Positions 53,399 through 64,000 of a stretch of DNA of 64,000 nt are shown here, one piece after another. The notes beneath the pieces were generated by a model, which worked only from the letters and a program-made list of their open reading frames with translations, was not told where the DNA came from and made no database searches. Source of the stretch: Linnemannia schmuckeri. Taxonomy: Eukaryota; Mortierellomycota; Mortierellomycetes; Mortierellales; Mortierellaceae. How positions within the stretch are numbered: the stretch's first letter is position 1; every line of letters starts with the position of its first letter. The stretch is taken from assembly GCA_029449235.1 (NCBI GenBank), contig JANATG010000006.1, positions 1,550,001 through 1,614,000 of the forward strand. Direction: 5' to 3'. A program made the translations under genes and the position numbers.

Positions 53399-56300
53399 AT
53401 GACGCGTGCAAAGATTACTCCTACTCACACTCACCGGGCCCAACATCCCAGAATGTTCTCCTCCTCGTCATCCTCGTCATCCATATCGTCATCCTCCTCC
53501 TGCTCACTGTCTCCTGGACCTTTGCTCCAAAAGACATCAACAACAGCAACAACAACAACCGCTTCGGCCATAGAACGGAAAAAGCGGTCTAGTTGGATGC
53601 TTTCTCATCATGAGAAGCCCGGTTGGGAAGACACTACCACCTCAACACTGTTCGAGGAACAACCACAACAACACCAAAACCACAAAGGCCACGACTCTCC
53701 TATGCAACAACATACCCTCCAGCGACGTCAAAAGTCGGGATCCTACGACCAAGTTGTTCCTACGACAAGCTCACACTCGCCTCCATCTTCCCCTCTCCCT
53801 CTCGGCCTTCATAAACAAAACGGGGCAACAGAAACAGAATCAACAACAACAGAAGATATGGATTCGGAAGATAATCAACATCGGAGATATAAACAATACT
53901 CAACGGGCCGAGTTGTCCAAGGAAGGACGAGTGCTGCGAGCGATTATAGTTCAGGACAGCACTCTGCACGGAGCGCGATGCAGGCAGCAGAGGCAGCAGC
54001 AACGGCAACAGCGGCACGGTCGAGGCGCAAGGAAACGGGTGGTAGCGCAAAGGCGACGATGCCAACTGAAATCTCGAGTAGACCACGGTTTTCGCTCTCT
54101 ACGGTTGTCAACCCACGTTCTCAAGTATACTCTGTCGGAGCAGCGACTCGGGAGGCTGCGGTCGTCCCCAAGGATGTTTCAACAAAGTCAACAACTACAC
54201 GGTTGTCAAGAACTGTTAAGGAGAGTGTTGCTACTCCCCGAGTAGCAAAGTCGACAGCCTCTAGCCTAGGAGGACATGCACAACCAACTACCAAATCGAT
54301 TTCGACAACACGGATATCGAAATCAAGGTCACCCACAACTATTACTACCACCACGACTACGACCACTCGCAGGGTCGCTTCGACCACTATCACCATGGGA
54401 CCACACCTTGACCGAGAACATCGTAAACTGGCTGCTGCCGCCAGTACCTCTGCTGCTGCCAGTGCTCTCGCAACAAAGTCGTCGTCAAGCAGCAGTAGGA
54501 GAGAGCGGATTGCAAGAGCCGCCAGCAGCAGCACTTTATCGCCAGCATCAGCAGGAGCAGCAAGAAGAGCCACAATGAGTCGGGAAGGAGGGCATCAGAC
54601 CGGAGTGGAACCAGTTGTTAAGCACACAGACGCCATCAACATCCCTACCACCGCCTCTGAGCACAGCAACAACATTGTCGACAACAAGAAGACGACCCAA
54701 CAACTGGACATTGGTTCTGATCCTGTCCCCGAGCCAACCACAAGCATCACTACCGCGCTTCTTCCTGCACTACAGATGAAAGGCGAAGAATCATTGGAAG
54801 TGAAAGAGTACCCTCGACCTGTCCAGGATACAACTTCCGCACATACAGGAGTTGCGATCAACAACACATCCTCAAAGCAATCGTCTCTCTCTCTACCACC
54901 ACCACCAGCAGCAGAAGCAACAGAGATATCGTTTCCTATTCTCAGCTCATCCATCATCGCTGCATCACGCCCCAAAACTCCTCCCCCGCCGTATCAGACT
55001 GCTATCCTTCACAACGCACCTAATTCAGACTTGGTTCGTCAGACACCAGATACGCCCACCCTCACCGCCTGCACCCCTCCAAAGGAAACGACACCCATGG
55101 TTCAGGAACGAAAGGAACGCACAGAAGGATACCTTGCAAGGCCTACAATGGGTGTTATGACGACTTTCTTGTCCAGGACTCAGGCGAGTCCCCTAGCCGG
55201 TGCGCGGAATCCAGGAATCGCGAAATCTATGACTGCCGCAACGCCTCCGACTTTTCTTTCAGGAACTCCGAGGATCTTCAGATCCCTTCGCGAGACGAGT
55301 AGTCCACACGTATTGAGCCTCCAACAGCAGCAACCAAGGTTGACTTCCCAGAGCGAGATCAATATAGGAGCAGAAGGAGACCAGGAGGGACCAGCAAAGG
55401 TCCCAACTACCCCCGTCCCAGCAACCATACGCAGAAACAAGTCCACAGATCTAATTCCCACCACTGAGCAGCCAACTTATGCGCATTCTATTCTGCCCAC
55501 CACCTTGCCAGCTCCGATTCCTATCACTATTCCCGACCCCGAAGGCGCCGAGAAGATCCCACAGACACATCAACAACCGTTCAGGAAGAATATCTGGAAC
55601 GGCCGGTTGGACAGGTTCAACAAATCGCGGAGCACAATACTTTCACCCGAGGAGGCCATTCCGACAGCAGAGGGGAATGCTTCAGCCAGGACTGGGCTTT
55701 TGGCTGCCATAGGAACTAATGTCTCGAGGGCACCTCTGACAAAGGCCAAGGACCCGGTGGTCATGCGCGATCTGATGGTGCTTGCCAAAGAGCGGAGGGC
55801 TTCTCGGACTCTTTGCGATGGCGTGTCGGAAGATGGAGTATTTGGTACTCAGCCTATTAGCAGTGGTGGGAACCAGTTCCGAGTCAGGAGTAGGATGATG
55901 ATGAAGCAGTTTGAGCACAGAAACGATAATGATAATGACACACCCGCCACCAGTACCACCACCTCTACGACCAACCACAACAACGCCAAAAGCAACGCCA
56001 TTTCCACCTCAGCACCTTCAGGAAAGATCACACTCGAGGACAAGAAGGCGTTTCTTAAGACTCAAGAGATTCGCCGGCGAAGCAACCAACGCAGAAGCCA
56101 ATCCCTCAACACTGTCGATACTTCCTCAGCTTCAGTTTCTTCTTATTACCCTTTCTCCACTTCACCATCCCCAGCACAGGGTTCACTCTCGATCGACACG
56201 CATCCAGGATTCTCTTGGAAGGACCGCTCACAGCAAGGTCGTACAGCCACCTCACCTATCCCCGCAATGTCAGTCACTATCCCCCTCAAAGTCGCGACAG

Positions 56301-57727
56301 TCCTCCAGGGGATGGGGTACCCCATCAACAACACCAACACAGCAACTTCTCCACTCTGTTCCTCCCCCTCCACATCGCCATCTCCCACATGGTCCACCCC
56401 CTCGACTCCTCGCATCATCCCTTCCTCCCTCTCATCTTCCTCACTCTCTTCCTTATCTTCCGTTTCAACTGCTTCTTCTGTTTCTTCGACTTCATCAACC
56501 TCAGCGAGTTCAAAGACGCTACCGTTATCATTCCCAGATCGGTTATTCCAAGCCCGATCCCCTTCCTCATCCACAGGAGGAGGAGCTTCTGTTGCGATGA
56601 TGCCACGATCGTTCTCTCCACGACCTGTCAGAGCGACTTCTATCAATGGAGCATCAGCAGCTTCTTATTATCCAACTCCTTCCTACAACAACCAAGCGCC
56701 ACAATCGTCAACAATGCTACCTTCCCTCCCGTCACCCGCATTGTCGCTTGCCGTGCCAGAACGTCAACGCGTCTCAAGCCGATCTGTGGAGGGCTATTTC
56801 AAACCGCGCCTTTTCTCAGGAAGTCGATCTGAGGACGAGCAGTTGACTTCACAGCAGGCACGACAGCATACCCTAGGACCTTTCGAAAGGGCACTTGTCC
56901 AACAACACCAACAGCAACAACAAAACAAACTGATCACACCTCAGCGTGCCGCAGCAGCGGCAGGACACTCAACATGGTCAGACAGTTCCACCATCAAATC
57001 CAGCAGCATGTCTCACCTCTTTCCACTTCCATCTCCTCCCTCCCCATCATCCCTGTTCCTCACGGACCAGGACGACAGCACTGTAGACTCGGACCGCGAA
57101 AGAAGAGTCCACGAACGAAGCGCCTCCACAACTTCAATCGACAGACCCTTTACCGAACAAGCCTGCTACAACCAGAACCAATACAGTCAAGAGGATCAAC
57201 AACAATCTTGTGCGTCAGCCCCAGCAACACAAGACATCTCCTTCCTGACAAAACGACTTGCGAACCTCCAACTCATGGACTCGCTCTGCCCAGTCTCCAA
57301 CCCCACTCAAGCCCAAGAACAGAGCCTCCAACCCCAGCAGCAGCAGCAGCAGCAACAGCAGCAAGCAGGCATGGACGCGACATGGGCAATGCAGATCCAG
57401 CTGTTGTTAACCCACCTGGCAGAGCAAACGGACATCGAACAAGAATCCAGACCTTACCCTGTCCCACCACCTCCACGCCCTCTCTCTTTACTCCTCCCCC
57501 TACCTGAAGACGCCGAAACCAGCCAGAAAAAGTCGACTGGGAAGGTAGAGGGTGTGGGATTGTACAAGCAAGTGCTGACAGACTGGCTCCTCCGTCTGGA
57601 CCAGCTCTCTGCGATTACATCATCTTCGGGGGGTTCGTTATATAAGGACTATCCGGGTCTGAAGCGCGAGGTCGAAAAGATCCGTTGGCAGCAGAACGTC
57701 CCTTCAAAGTCAAACAGATCAAAATAA
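53399..57727 (+). CDS. Large Ser/Thr/Pro-rich disordered protein, function unknown
   Basis: A 1442-codon uninterrupted frame from the ATG at 53399 (MTRAKITPTHTHRAQ) to TAA 57727; no intron is needed. The product is dominated by Ser, Thr, Pro, Ala and Gln runs, with basic patches and no recognised catalytic domain or membrane segment. The more ordered parts are near the middle (RKNIWNGRLDRFNKSRS, ARDLMVLAKERRASRTL-like region) and the end (YKQVLTDWLLRLDQLSAI, YPGLKREVEKIRW), which could be a short helical domain. Composition suggests a regulatory, cytoskeletal or cell-polarity scaffold, but that is a guess. Upstream in-frame codons exist without an ATG. Confidence 0.75.
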   Translation: MTRAKITPTHTHRAQHPRMFSSSSSSSSISSSSSCSLSPGPLLQKTSTTATTTTASAIERKKRSSWMLSHHEKPGWEDTTTSTLFEEQPQQHQNHKGHDSPMQQHTLQRRQKSGSYDQVVPTTSSHSPPSSPLPLGLHKQNGATETESTTTEDMDSEDNQHRRYKQYSTGRVVQGRTSAASDYSSGQHSARSAMQAAEAAATATAARSRRKETGGSAKATMPTEISSRPRFSLSTVVNPRSQVYSVGAATREAAVVPKDVSTKSTTTRLSRTVKESVATPRVAKSTASSLGGHAQPTTKSISTTRISKSRSPTTITTTTTTTTRRVASTTITMGPHLDREHRKLAAAASTSAAASALATKSSSSSSRRERIARAASSSTLSPASAGAARRATMSREGGHQTGVEPVVKHTDAINIPTTASEHSNNIVDNKKTTQQLDIGSDPVPEPTTSITTALLPALQMKGEESLEVKEYPRPVQDTTSAHTGVAINNTSSKQSSLSLPPPPAAEATEISFPILSSSIIAASRPKTPPPPYQTAILHNAPNSDLVRQTPDTPTLTACTPPKETTPMVQERKERTEGYLARPTMGVMTTFLSRTQASPLAGARNPGIAKSMTAATPPTFLSGTPRIFRSLRETSSPHVLSLQQQQPRLTSQSEINIGAEGDQEGPAKVPTTPVPATIRRNKSTDLIPTTEQPTYAHSILPTTLPAPIPITIPDPEGAEKIPQTHQQPFRKNIWNGRLDRFNKSRSTILSPEEAIPTAEGNASARTGLLAAIGTNVSRAPLTKAKDPVVMRDLMVLAKERRASRTLCDGVSEDGVFGTQPISSGGNQFRVRSRMMMKQFEHRNDNDNDTPATSTTTSTTNHNNAKSNAISTSAPSGKITLEDKKAFLKTQEIRRRSNQRRSQSLNTVDTSSASVSSYYPFSTSPSPAQGSLSIDTHPGFSWKDRSQQGRTATSPIPAMSVTIPLKVATVLQGMGYPINNTNTATSPLCSSPSTSPSPTWSTPSTPRIIPSSLSSSSLSSLSSVSTASSVSSTSSTSASSKTLPLSFPDRLFQARSPSSSTGGGASVAMMPRSFSPRPVRATSINGASAASYYPTPSYNNQAPQSSTMLPSLPSPALSLAVPERQRVSSRSVEGYFKPRLFSGSRSEDEQLTSQQARQHTLGPFERALVQQHQQQQQNKLITPQRAAAAAGHSTWSDSSTIKSSSMSHLFPLPSPPSPSSLFLTDQDDSTVDSDRERRVHERSASTTSIDRPFTEQACYNQNQYSQEDQQQSCASAPATQDISFLTKRLANLQLMDSLCPVSNPTQAQEQSLQPQQQQQQQQQQAGMDATWAMQIQLLLTHLAEQTDIEQESRPYPVPPPPRPLSLLLPLPEDAETSQKKSTGKVEGVGLYKQVLTDWLLRLDQLSAITSSSGGSLYKDYPGLKREVEKIRWQQNVPSKSNRSK

Positions 57728-57891
57728 ACAAAATACAAAAAACTACATCTTTTTGCACTATTTTTCATTCTGTTTGCTTGTTGATGTGCCTTTTTTTGTA
57801 TTGCTATTGTGACTCAGGCGGACCACTTCCGCCATGGGCATTACGGGTAAACTACTCTATTCAGATTCGTTCAAATAGACAAAGTTATAAT

Positions 57892-58402
57892 TTACATATC
57901 ACCAGTGGCATTTCCATCTAGGAGCGGCGATCGTGGTGCCTCAGGGAGATGAACTGGCGTCACTGTCGTCGTGGTCGTAGTAGCAGCCACTCCCGAAGAG
58001 GAGGAAGGCCCACCTGCAGAAGAAGCTCCGCCTCCCGAAATATTGTTCTCTGGCGCAGTACCAACAGCTCCGGCAGCCGCAGTCGCATTCTCTACTACCT
58101 GAACCTGGCCCTCCGAAACCCGCTTGAACGTCTCCAGGACCTTGGTGTTGTATCCCGAGCACTTATGGCATTTGTGATACAAGAAATGGTACGGCACCTC
58201 CGACTTGATCTCGCAGTCATTACAAAGGACAATCGAAAAGATATTGGCGTATTCTGGGGGCATCTTTTGTTCTGCCAGCAGAGAGTCAATCTTGGCATAG
58301 TACGCCGTCATGTCGCCGAGGGCTTTCCAGCATGTGGGGCATTGGTATGATGTCTTGACATAGTCCGAGTGACACTTGGAGTGAATACAATGTCCACATG
58401 GC

Positions 58403-58437
<35 letters not shown>

Positions 58438-60199
58438 CAAGAGAATCAAGCAAACGGGAGGTCAACAATTGATCTAAATTTGCGCGCAAATATACAAAGA
58501 AACAAAATTAAGCTTTCATTTTGCTCCGAGTGTTCGATCATTACCATAAAGATGACAGTGGTGGTACTAGTAAACATGTACTCTCCGCAGATAGGGCAGT
58601 CGCACTCAAGATTGCGTTCAATACACCTGTGGTTGTCCTTGAGTTGAATGTTCATGCAAATGTTGCATTTCTTGCAGTGAAAAAAGTCCTGGTCCAGTCC
58701 GTTGCCAATTCTGCAGATCCCGCAGTCCGCGCAATGGTAAATTGGCTTGGAGGGGTCGTCGTCCCAGAGCTTGCAAATGTTGCAGTAGTACTTTGCAAGC
58801 TGAGCGTTGCACGAGTTGCAGTTTTGGGCAGCAGGTTGGATGGTCTTGCAATGCATACAGAGCATCGTCTTTGTCTCGTTCCTAAAGAATCGCCGAAACA
58901 ACTCTTGGTCAGCATTTGAGTTTTCCTGTATGTAAAAAACGAAGGACAGTAGTACTTATGCATCTTGACTCAAGGATACGAAATCTTACCTGACAATGGC
59001 GTGGTTGCATACATCATCGTGACAGAACCTGCAGTTGAACCATTTGCCACAGCAGTTGGCCTTTAGTTTGCATCCTCTCCTGTAGTGCTTGCATCCCAGA
59101 TAGTTCCTGTCAGCATTCTGTGAGGAAATTGAAAGATGATGAAGGTTATGGTGTGAATGCATGTCATATTAATAGCGCACATCTTATCGAACGAGGACGT
59201 CCGAGGCATGCGCCATGCAGAGGAGTATGAAAAAGGGGTTGTCTTACATTGTAAGTCGTCTTCAAGTCCTCTTCTGTTGCTTCTGTCGAATCATCAACCG
59301 TTTGCGATGCTGAGCTCGACTGCGCTCCCTGCCACCTGGACGACATCAATTTCTAACAACGATATGAAAAAAAGCCCGATGGTCTAAATGTTAATATCGC
59401 ATTTTAGCCGGCTTTTTTTTTTTTTTTTTTTTTTTTTTTTGTGCTTCCGTCCCAAAGTAGCAAAAAAGAAAATAGAAGAGAAGTTCTATCTCACCTGGAT
59501 CATTGACGCTTTGTCAGCAAAGCTGATAGTCGGATCCCGTTGGATGTCCATGATCTTCCTCCTCAACTCGGCTTGGTCCTTTTCGTCAACAAGAGGGGCA
59601 GCATTCACCCTCGCTGCAGGTTGTTGTCCCGCAGATTGTCCTGATCCTGATCGTGAACCGGAAGAGGAGGTAGGTCGACCTGCCCGGGAAGAAGATCCAG
59701 GAGAAGAGGTCATACGTTGATGTTGTCGTCGAAGGCGGTTGGCGAGTGAAGATGATCGACTACGGATCCGAGGAATAGATGTCGCCCGCTGTAGCCCAGT
59801 TGCTGGATCGACTTGCATCACCATCTCTTCATCTTCGTCGTCGTCCTCGTCCTCCTCAGTAGAGGCAGCGTTAGGAGTTCGGCCGCGTTGACTCCGTCCT
59901 CGATCTTCAGACATATTAAGGTCCATTTGATCTTCATCGCCGCCTTCGCTCTCCCCGTCTTCGTCCCCGTCATCCTCCGAATCGTCCTCTTCGTCGTCGT
60001 CGTCGCCAGTAGGCAGAGGTGTTTGAGCAGAGGGTTCAGGTGTAGGAGAGTGGACTTGTGAGGTGGTCGTCAAGCCGTGCTGTGAGAATCCTGCAGTGGT
60101 GGTAGAAGAGGCAACAGCCTCGTCGGTATGGTCGGCAGGGAACTCTGGTGCATCGACGTAGACGCTGTTTGTCCTGGAGTCATTCCTTGGAGACGACAT
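57892..60199 (-). CDS. CHY-type/CTCHY/RING zinc-finger E3 ubiquitin ligase (RCHY1/Pirh2-like)
   Basis: A 594-residue ubiquitin ligase. Exons on the minus strand: 60199-59495, 59352-59248, 59117-58990, 58881-58545 and 58401-57892, all phases consistent. Residues 1-235 are acidic and Ser-rich (nuclear or disordered extension) and end in ISFADKASMIQ. Exon 3 opens the CHY finger (CKHYRRGCKLKANCCGKW, CHDDVCNH). Exon 4 holds the rest of CHY, the CTCHY finger (CNICKLWDDDPSKPIYHCADCGICRIG, CKKCNICMN) and the start of the RING (CDCPICGEYMF). Exon 5 completes it (CGHCIHSKCHSDYVKTSYQCPTC), followed by a zinc ribbon (CNDCEIKSEV..CHKC). Introns 1 and 4 contain A-runs of 28 and 33 on the coding strand; the latter abuts the acceptor. 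Confidence 0.92.
58405..58437 (+). repeat. T33 homopolymer in the RING-ligase intron
   Basis: On the coding (minus) strand this is A33 ending one base before the TAG acceptor, where a pyrimidine tract would normally be expected. Confidence 0.85.
59413..59440 (+). repeat. T28 homopolymer in the RING-ligase first intron
   Basis: A28 on the coding strand in the middle of the 142-bp intron 59353-59494. Confidence 0.85.
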
Positions 60200-60456
60200 T
60201 ATGTTGAACTTGGTTGTGTTGTTGTCTCTTTGTTGGTCGGTTTTGTGTAGGTGGAGCTGATGTACGTCGCTGGTCAAGTCGGAGTCCTTGGGTTGGTGTG
60301 AGCTGCGGTTGCAAATCCTGAGTTGGTGTTGGGGGTTGTTGAGGTAACTTGAGAAAGGGAAGTCAAGGGTCGATCCTGAGGTGAGTCAAGTGAATGAGAA
60401 TGGACAAAATGGTGAGTGTGTGGAATCGAACACAAAGAATGAAAAAAAAAAACGTT

Positions 60457-61681
60457 AGTAAGTCTGGGTGTGATATGTCCAGATCACATGACTGGTGTGC
60501 AATTACAAATCACGTTATGTCTAATTGAATCCAAGACAGAAGGTAGACTGGAGTTCATTCCATCGGACGAGCGCTCCATCGGCCATCGCACCCATTCAAG
60601 GTTGGAGGAGAACACCAGAGGAGGTCATTTCAAGGTTCACCCAGCCCTGAGACGCGCCTTGGATAACGATGGACCTTTCGATCTGGTAGACGACCAAGCG
60701 GAACGCCTAAACGGGATCGTTATCAACAAGTCTGAGAATGGTTCCTTCGAACTAGCCAGTGCCCGCTCGTTTCGTCAGGCGTTGTTCTCCAAGACCTACC
60801 GCCCTCCAACCCCAGCACCACATCACCCACCCATGATGGCGCCACATCCACCATTCACTGCCGCGTTCTGGACGTCCTTCTGGAAAAACAAGATCCCGCA
60901 CAATGCGCGCAATGTCTGGTGGCGGCTTCTAATCAACAAACTTCCTTCTGCACTCCATCTCCACTCCATTATTCCTGATATGACCGGACCCCTCTGCCGT
61001 ATCTGTGGAACGGAGCCGGAGACAAGTCAACACCTCCTTTTCAGCTGCACCAAGAAGCTGGAAGTATGACAAGGCGCGCTTTCGAAGTAAGTGGAGGAAC
61101 GAGCCTGGACTGCGGATTACATCTGCTCCCTCTTTTATCCTGACCCGGACCCTGTCAAGCCCCTTCACGACATTCCCATCTTCATCTTGATCGGTACAAT
61201 CCTTGCCTCCATCTGGAGATACCATCACGCCTTTATCCGCGAGGGCCAAGCCTTTGAACCTCGCATGGTCCTGGCCGCGGTGGATTTGGCTATCAACCAA
61301 GTTCGCGCTCAGCTGGCCGAGAAGAAGCGCCAGAGTGAAGAGCGCGAACCCCCACCCGCGGTCGAGCTCCCTTGTCGACCACAACTTTCCAACATAACTG
61401 TATTTTATTTTATTTTCTTACTCTCTGTATTTATTTTGTCTGGTCTCCCTGTTTTATCTGTTAATTATTTTTTCCCAGTTTAGATGTAACCTTTGTACTT
61501 TTTTCGAAAGTATCTATTTTTATATCCTTTGAATGGCGGTGACTCCTGTAGGTGAGGAGTATTAGTTTACTGCACGCACTCCCACGACGCAATAAATTTC
61601 CACCCAGAACCCCTTGCTTAGTCTTGTGTGACAATCAGACGGCTATTTTAACCTTGAAAAAAAAAAAAAAAAAAAAAAAAA
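60457..61681 (+). mobile_element. LINE 3' fragment with reverse-transcriptase zinc-binding region and poly(A)
   Basis: A 5'-truncated non-LTR retrotransposon. A frame to 61069 contains FWTSFWKNKIPHNARNVWWR, then LCRICGTEPETSQHLLFSC, the zinc-binding domain found C-terminal to many LINE reverse transcriptases. A frameshift near 61070 moves the C-terminus into the next frame (IWRYHHAFIREGQAFEPRMV), ending near 61483. A 3' UTR and A24-25 tail follow (61657-61681). A-rich ACGTT occurs at both edges (60442-60456 and around 61681-61685), a likely but weak target duplication. Confidence 0.78.
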
Positions 61682-61990
61682 CGTTGTGGGAGAATTTGCT
61701 CAAACGCTCACTGTTCACGACAATGATGCATCGGCGGAAAGCAATCACGCGGCGGATGTGTGATAAAAATAGTCGTTGGCGTAAAAACGACAGGAAAAAG
61801 GAATCGATGGCAAATAGTCAACGTCTTTTTTCTCTTCTCTCCTTTTCTTTTTTGTCAATTCCTCCAATGCTTATTTCATTCCTTGTCTTTTGACACCTAC
61901 ACTCTTTCACCCTTCACAGGCAGGAAAACCAACTCACACAGGCACATCAAACTGTTCCCGAAGAAACAAATATCATAGCAAACACCGAAA

Positions 61991-64000
61991 ATGGAGCTCC
62001 AGCAGACTTCATATCCCGATTTTCTGGTTGCTTCAACTGCGTCGAGTAACGGCATCGAGGATTGGTTTTGCGGTTCTTCCGAAGGCTGGGTAAGAGATCA
62101 GTGAATGTCCGCTGGCGACAAGCAGTATCTCATTTGTTAGGGCAAGGGCACTGAACATTTGATTATTAATGTTTGATTTACAAAAAGGGTCCACTCAGCA
62201 AATCCAGGTTCGGTCTCACTCTTTGCTTCGAGTACAGGTAAGGCAGCAATTGATCTACAGCGCTTTCATCTATGAGGGAAGTGAGGTGCAACAGTCATTT
62301 ACGCTTTGCTACCCTCCATAGCGTTCTCTTGGGAGCACTCTCTACTTTGGCCATCACCTCCTTTATTGGTCGATATGTGGCCCTTCGGAAGTGGTCCGCA
62401 CCTCACGAATTTGGACGCACAGGGTGGATCTACTGGCCCACACAAATGTGCATGTCCGTCACGGGAATGACTGCAGTTGGTGTCCTTGTTCACCTTCTTA
62501 ATCAGGAAAATGGCGCAGTCCCTGCTGCGACCTTTGGATACGCCGCGTTAGCTGCCGCATGGGTAAGTTTACGCTTTTTTTTTTTTTTTTTTTTTTTTTT
62601 CTTTTTTTTATTTGCGAAGCACTTAGTTACGGTGACTCATATTGTAACCGATGCTATTTTTCTCATGTTTATAGTTGCTGGCGGTCCCTCTCAACTATTA
62701 TGAGCATGCATACTCGATCCGATCCTCCGATGTAATATTCTCGTACTATGTCTTTTCTATCGTGGTACTCGCGATCCAAGCCAGGACACTCCACCTCTTG
62801 TCGAACCACTCAAAGGACATCCCCGCCCAACTCGGCGCCACGCTATTCATGATCTCAACTCTCTTTGTCGGGTTCATTGTAGAGGCATGGCCTCGAGGTT
62901 CTACTAAAGTCCAACGATCCAGCTCAGCACCCATCTATGACAAGGCGAACTTGTTTTCACAGATAACCTACTTCTTCTTTCTCCCGATAATCCGACTCGG
63001 CAACACTAAGTCTTTAACAGCTGAGGATCTCGCCAACCAGCTGCCAGAGTGTGTCTACACAACAGTTTCTCAGCCACTGCTGGATCGCTACTGGAAAGCA
63101 AATCGGGATAGAGCGACGAAAAGGGGCAGGGAGCCGTCATTATTTTGGGCAATACTGCAGTCTCAATTCATTCATGTTCCTGGACTGATTCTAGTTCGAG
63201 TCGCCCGTGTGCTGACAGCGTTCGCGGTCCCAGCGGTCATGAGCCTTTTGCTGGCATATTTCCAGGACATCCAGGGCCTGGGACCCTCACATGATACAGC
63301 TCTACAACCATCTGACAACAACAACAACGACGGTGATCGTCCCACCAGGAACACCAGTCTGGAGTACGCCATCTTTTTGGTTTTAATTATGTCCTTTGCT
63401 GGTTTGTGCAATGTCATCCTTCTGACCGTGAGTCGTCAGTATTGCCTCACGAGGGGCTTGGAGGTCCGTTCGGCTTTAGTGTCGATGATATACCGAAAGG
63501 CTCTAAGACTATCCCCAGGGTCAAGACAGCTCTCCACCACTGGCCAAATCCTCAATCACGTCTCTATCGATGCGGACTTCTGGGAAGAAGCCGGATTGTT
63601 CTTGACCATGTGGATTTCCGTCCCACTAGAAATCTTTTCCGCGTTGTATCTTTGTAAGTGTTTCCATGCCTAGTGAACATTTGAGAACGTATGTCCTGAA
63701 CCTTGGCGCGTTGAAAGCTCATGTATTGACCTTTCACCTATAATTTTTTGAGATATTTAGTGTATAAAACTCTCGGATGGAGCGCGTGGGTTGGGCTACT
63801 GACGATGATGAGCATGACGCCGGCGCAGATATGGCGCGTAAAGATATTTAATAGACTGCAGCGGGAGTTGTCTGAACGTGCCGATGAGCGTATTCGGGTC
63901 ATGACTGAGATATTGGCCGCCATCAAAGTCGTCAAACTTTATGCCTGGTAAGCTACTGCATCGTGCGCAAAAGGTTTAAACATGCTGATTCGTTTGGCCA
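61991..64000 (+). CDS. ABCC (MRP-type) ABC transporter, 5' part
   Basis: The N-terminal half of a full-size ABCC transporter of the vacuolar/plasma membrane conjugate-export class; the gene runs off the right edge. Exons: 61991-62089, 62188-62237, 62322-62562, 62675-63653 and 63761-63947, with phases agreeing. It begins MELQQTSYPDFLV, then DWFCGSSEGWGPLSKSRFGLTLCFEY, the typical ABCC N-terminal lead-in, followed by TMD0 helices (LSTLAITSFIGRY, MTAVGVLVHLL, FSYYVFSIVVLAI). Then come the L0 region (ANLFSQITYFFFLPIIRLG, LPECVYTT) and the first part of TMD1 (FLVLIMSFAGLCNVILLTV, GLEVRSALVSMIYRKALRLS, ILNHVSIDADFWEEAGLFL, DERIRVMTEILAAIKVVKLYAW). Nucleotide-binding domains lie outside. Intron 3 has a T26 run. 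Confidence 0.92.
62575..62600 (+). repeat. T26 homopolymer in the ABCC intron
   Basis: A coding-strand T run 12 bp after the 5' splice site of the intron 62563-62674. Confidence 0.85.

Noticed and set aside
61552..61680. LVLCDNQTAILTL just before the A-run, resembling Ty1/copia RNase H
   Set aside because: Only about a dozen residues match and no other copia domain is nearby; better seen as LINE 3' UTR or chance.

Overview
The window is nuclear DNA of a fungus, most likely an early-diverging filamentous one (Mucoromycota/Mortierellomycota-like; this placement is inference from gene style, not a search). Genes are interrupted by short GT-AG introns of about 85-160 bp. Core eukaryotic genes are present (purine nucleoside phosphorylase, DHX37/ECM16, SNT2, RPL27, a GCN4/CPC1 bZIP, a CHY-RING ligase, an ABCC transporter), together with a nuclear tRNA-Leu and LINE/SINE debris ending in poly(A). 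Splice junctions were placed by hand; for the eight-exon DHX37, eleven-exon SNT2, seven-exon PWWP, five-exon CHY-RING and partial ABCC genes all reading phases close exactly.

Layout. 1-505: 3' end of purine nucleoside phosphorylase. 0.8-2.9 kb: F-box/LRR gene broken by one stop. 3.3-3.6 kb: 21-bp minisatellite. 3.8-6.3 kb: divergent pair of small secreted cysteine-rich proteins. 6.9-7.3 kb: F-box relic. 7.4-12.0 kb (-): DHX37/ECM16 helicase. 12.8-17.9 kb (-): SNT2 chromatin factor, head-to-head across 2.6 kb with a PWWP/IBD (LEDGF/HDGF-like) gene at 20.5-23.6 kb (+). 24.2-26.2 kb: RPL27 with two unusual introns. 26.5-40.6 kb (-): a tandem array of sixteen Arf-like small GTPase loci plus one C-terminal relic, about nine to ten of them intact. 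40.9-42.3 kb: a LINE fragment with a tRNA-derived SINE nested in it, flanked by a 15-bp target duplication, then tRNA-Leu(AAG). 43.9-45.5 kb: GCN4/CPC1-like bZIP with two upstream ORFs. 46.1-48.1 kb: F-box protein. 48.3-50.5 kb (-): decayed F-box/LRR gene. 53.4-57.7 kb: 1442-residue disordered protein. 57.9-60.2 kb (-): CHY/RING ubiquitin ligase. 60.5-61.7 kb: 3' end of a LINE. 62.0 kb to the end: 5' part of an ABCC transporter.

The standout is the Arf-like array. All copies lie on one strand and share a C-terminal RRWHIQG..AT.G.GL.EG block. They range from canonical (end copies) through intact copies that have lost the catalytic Gln to plain pseudogenes. Several in-frame stops in the array, and one in an F-box pseudogene, sit exactly where paralogues have Trp (TGG), which suggests G-to-A (C-to-T) mutation acting on duplicated genes.
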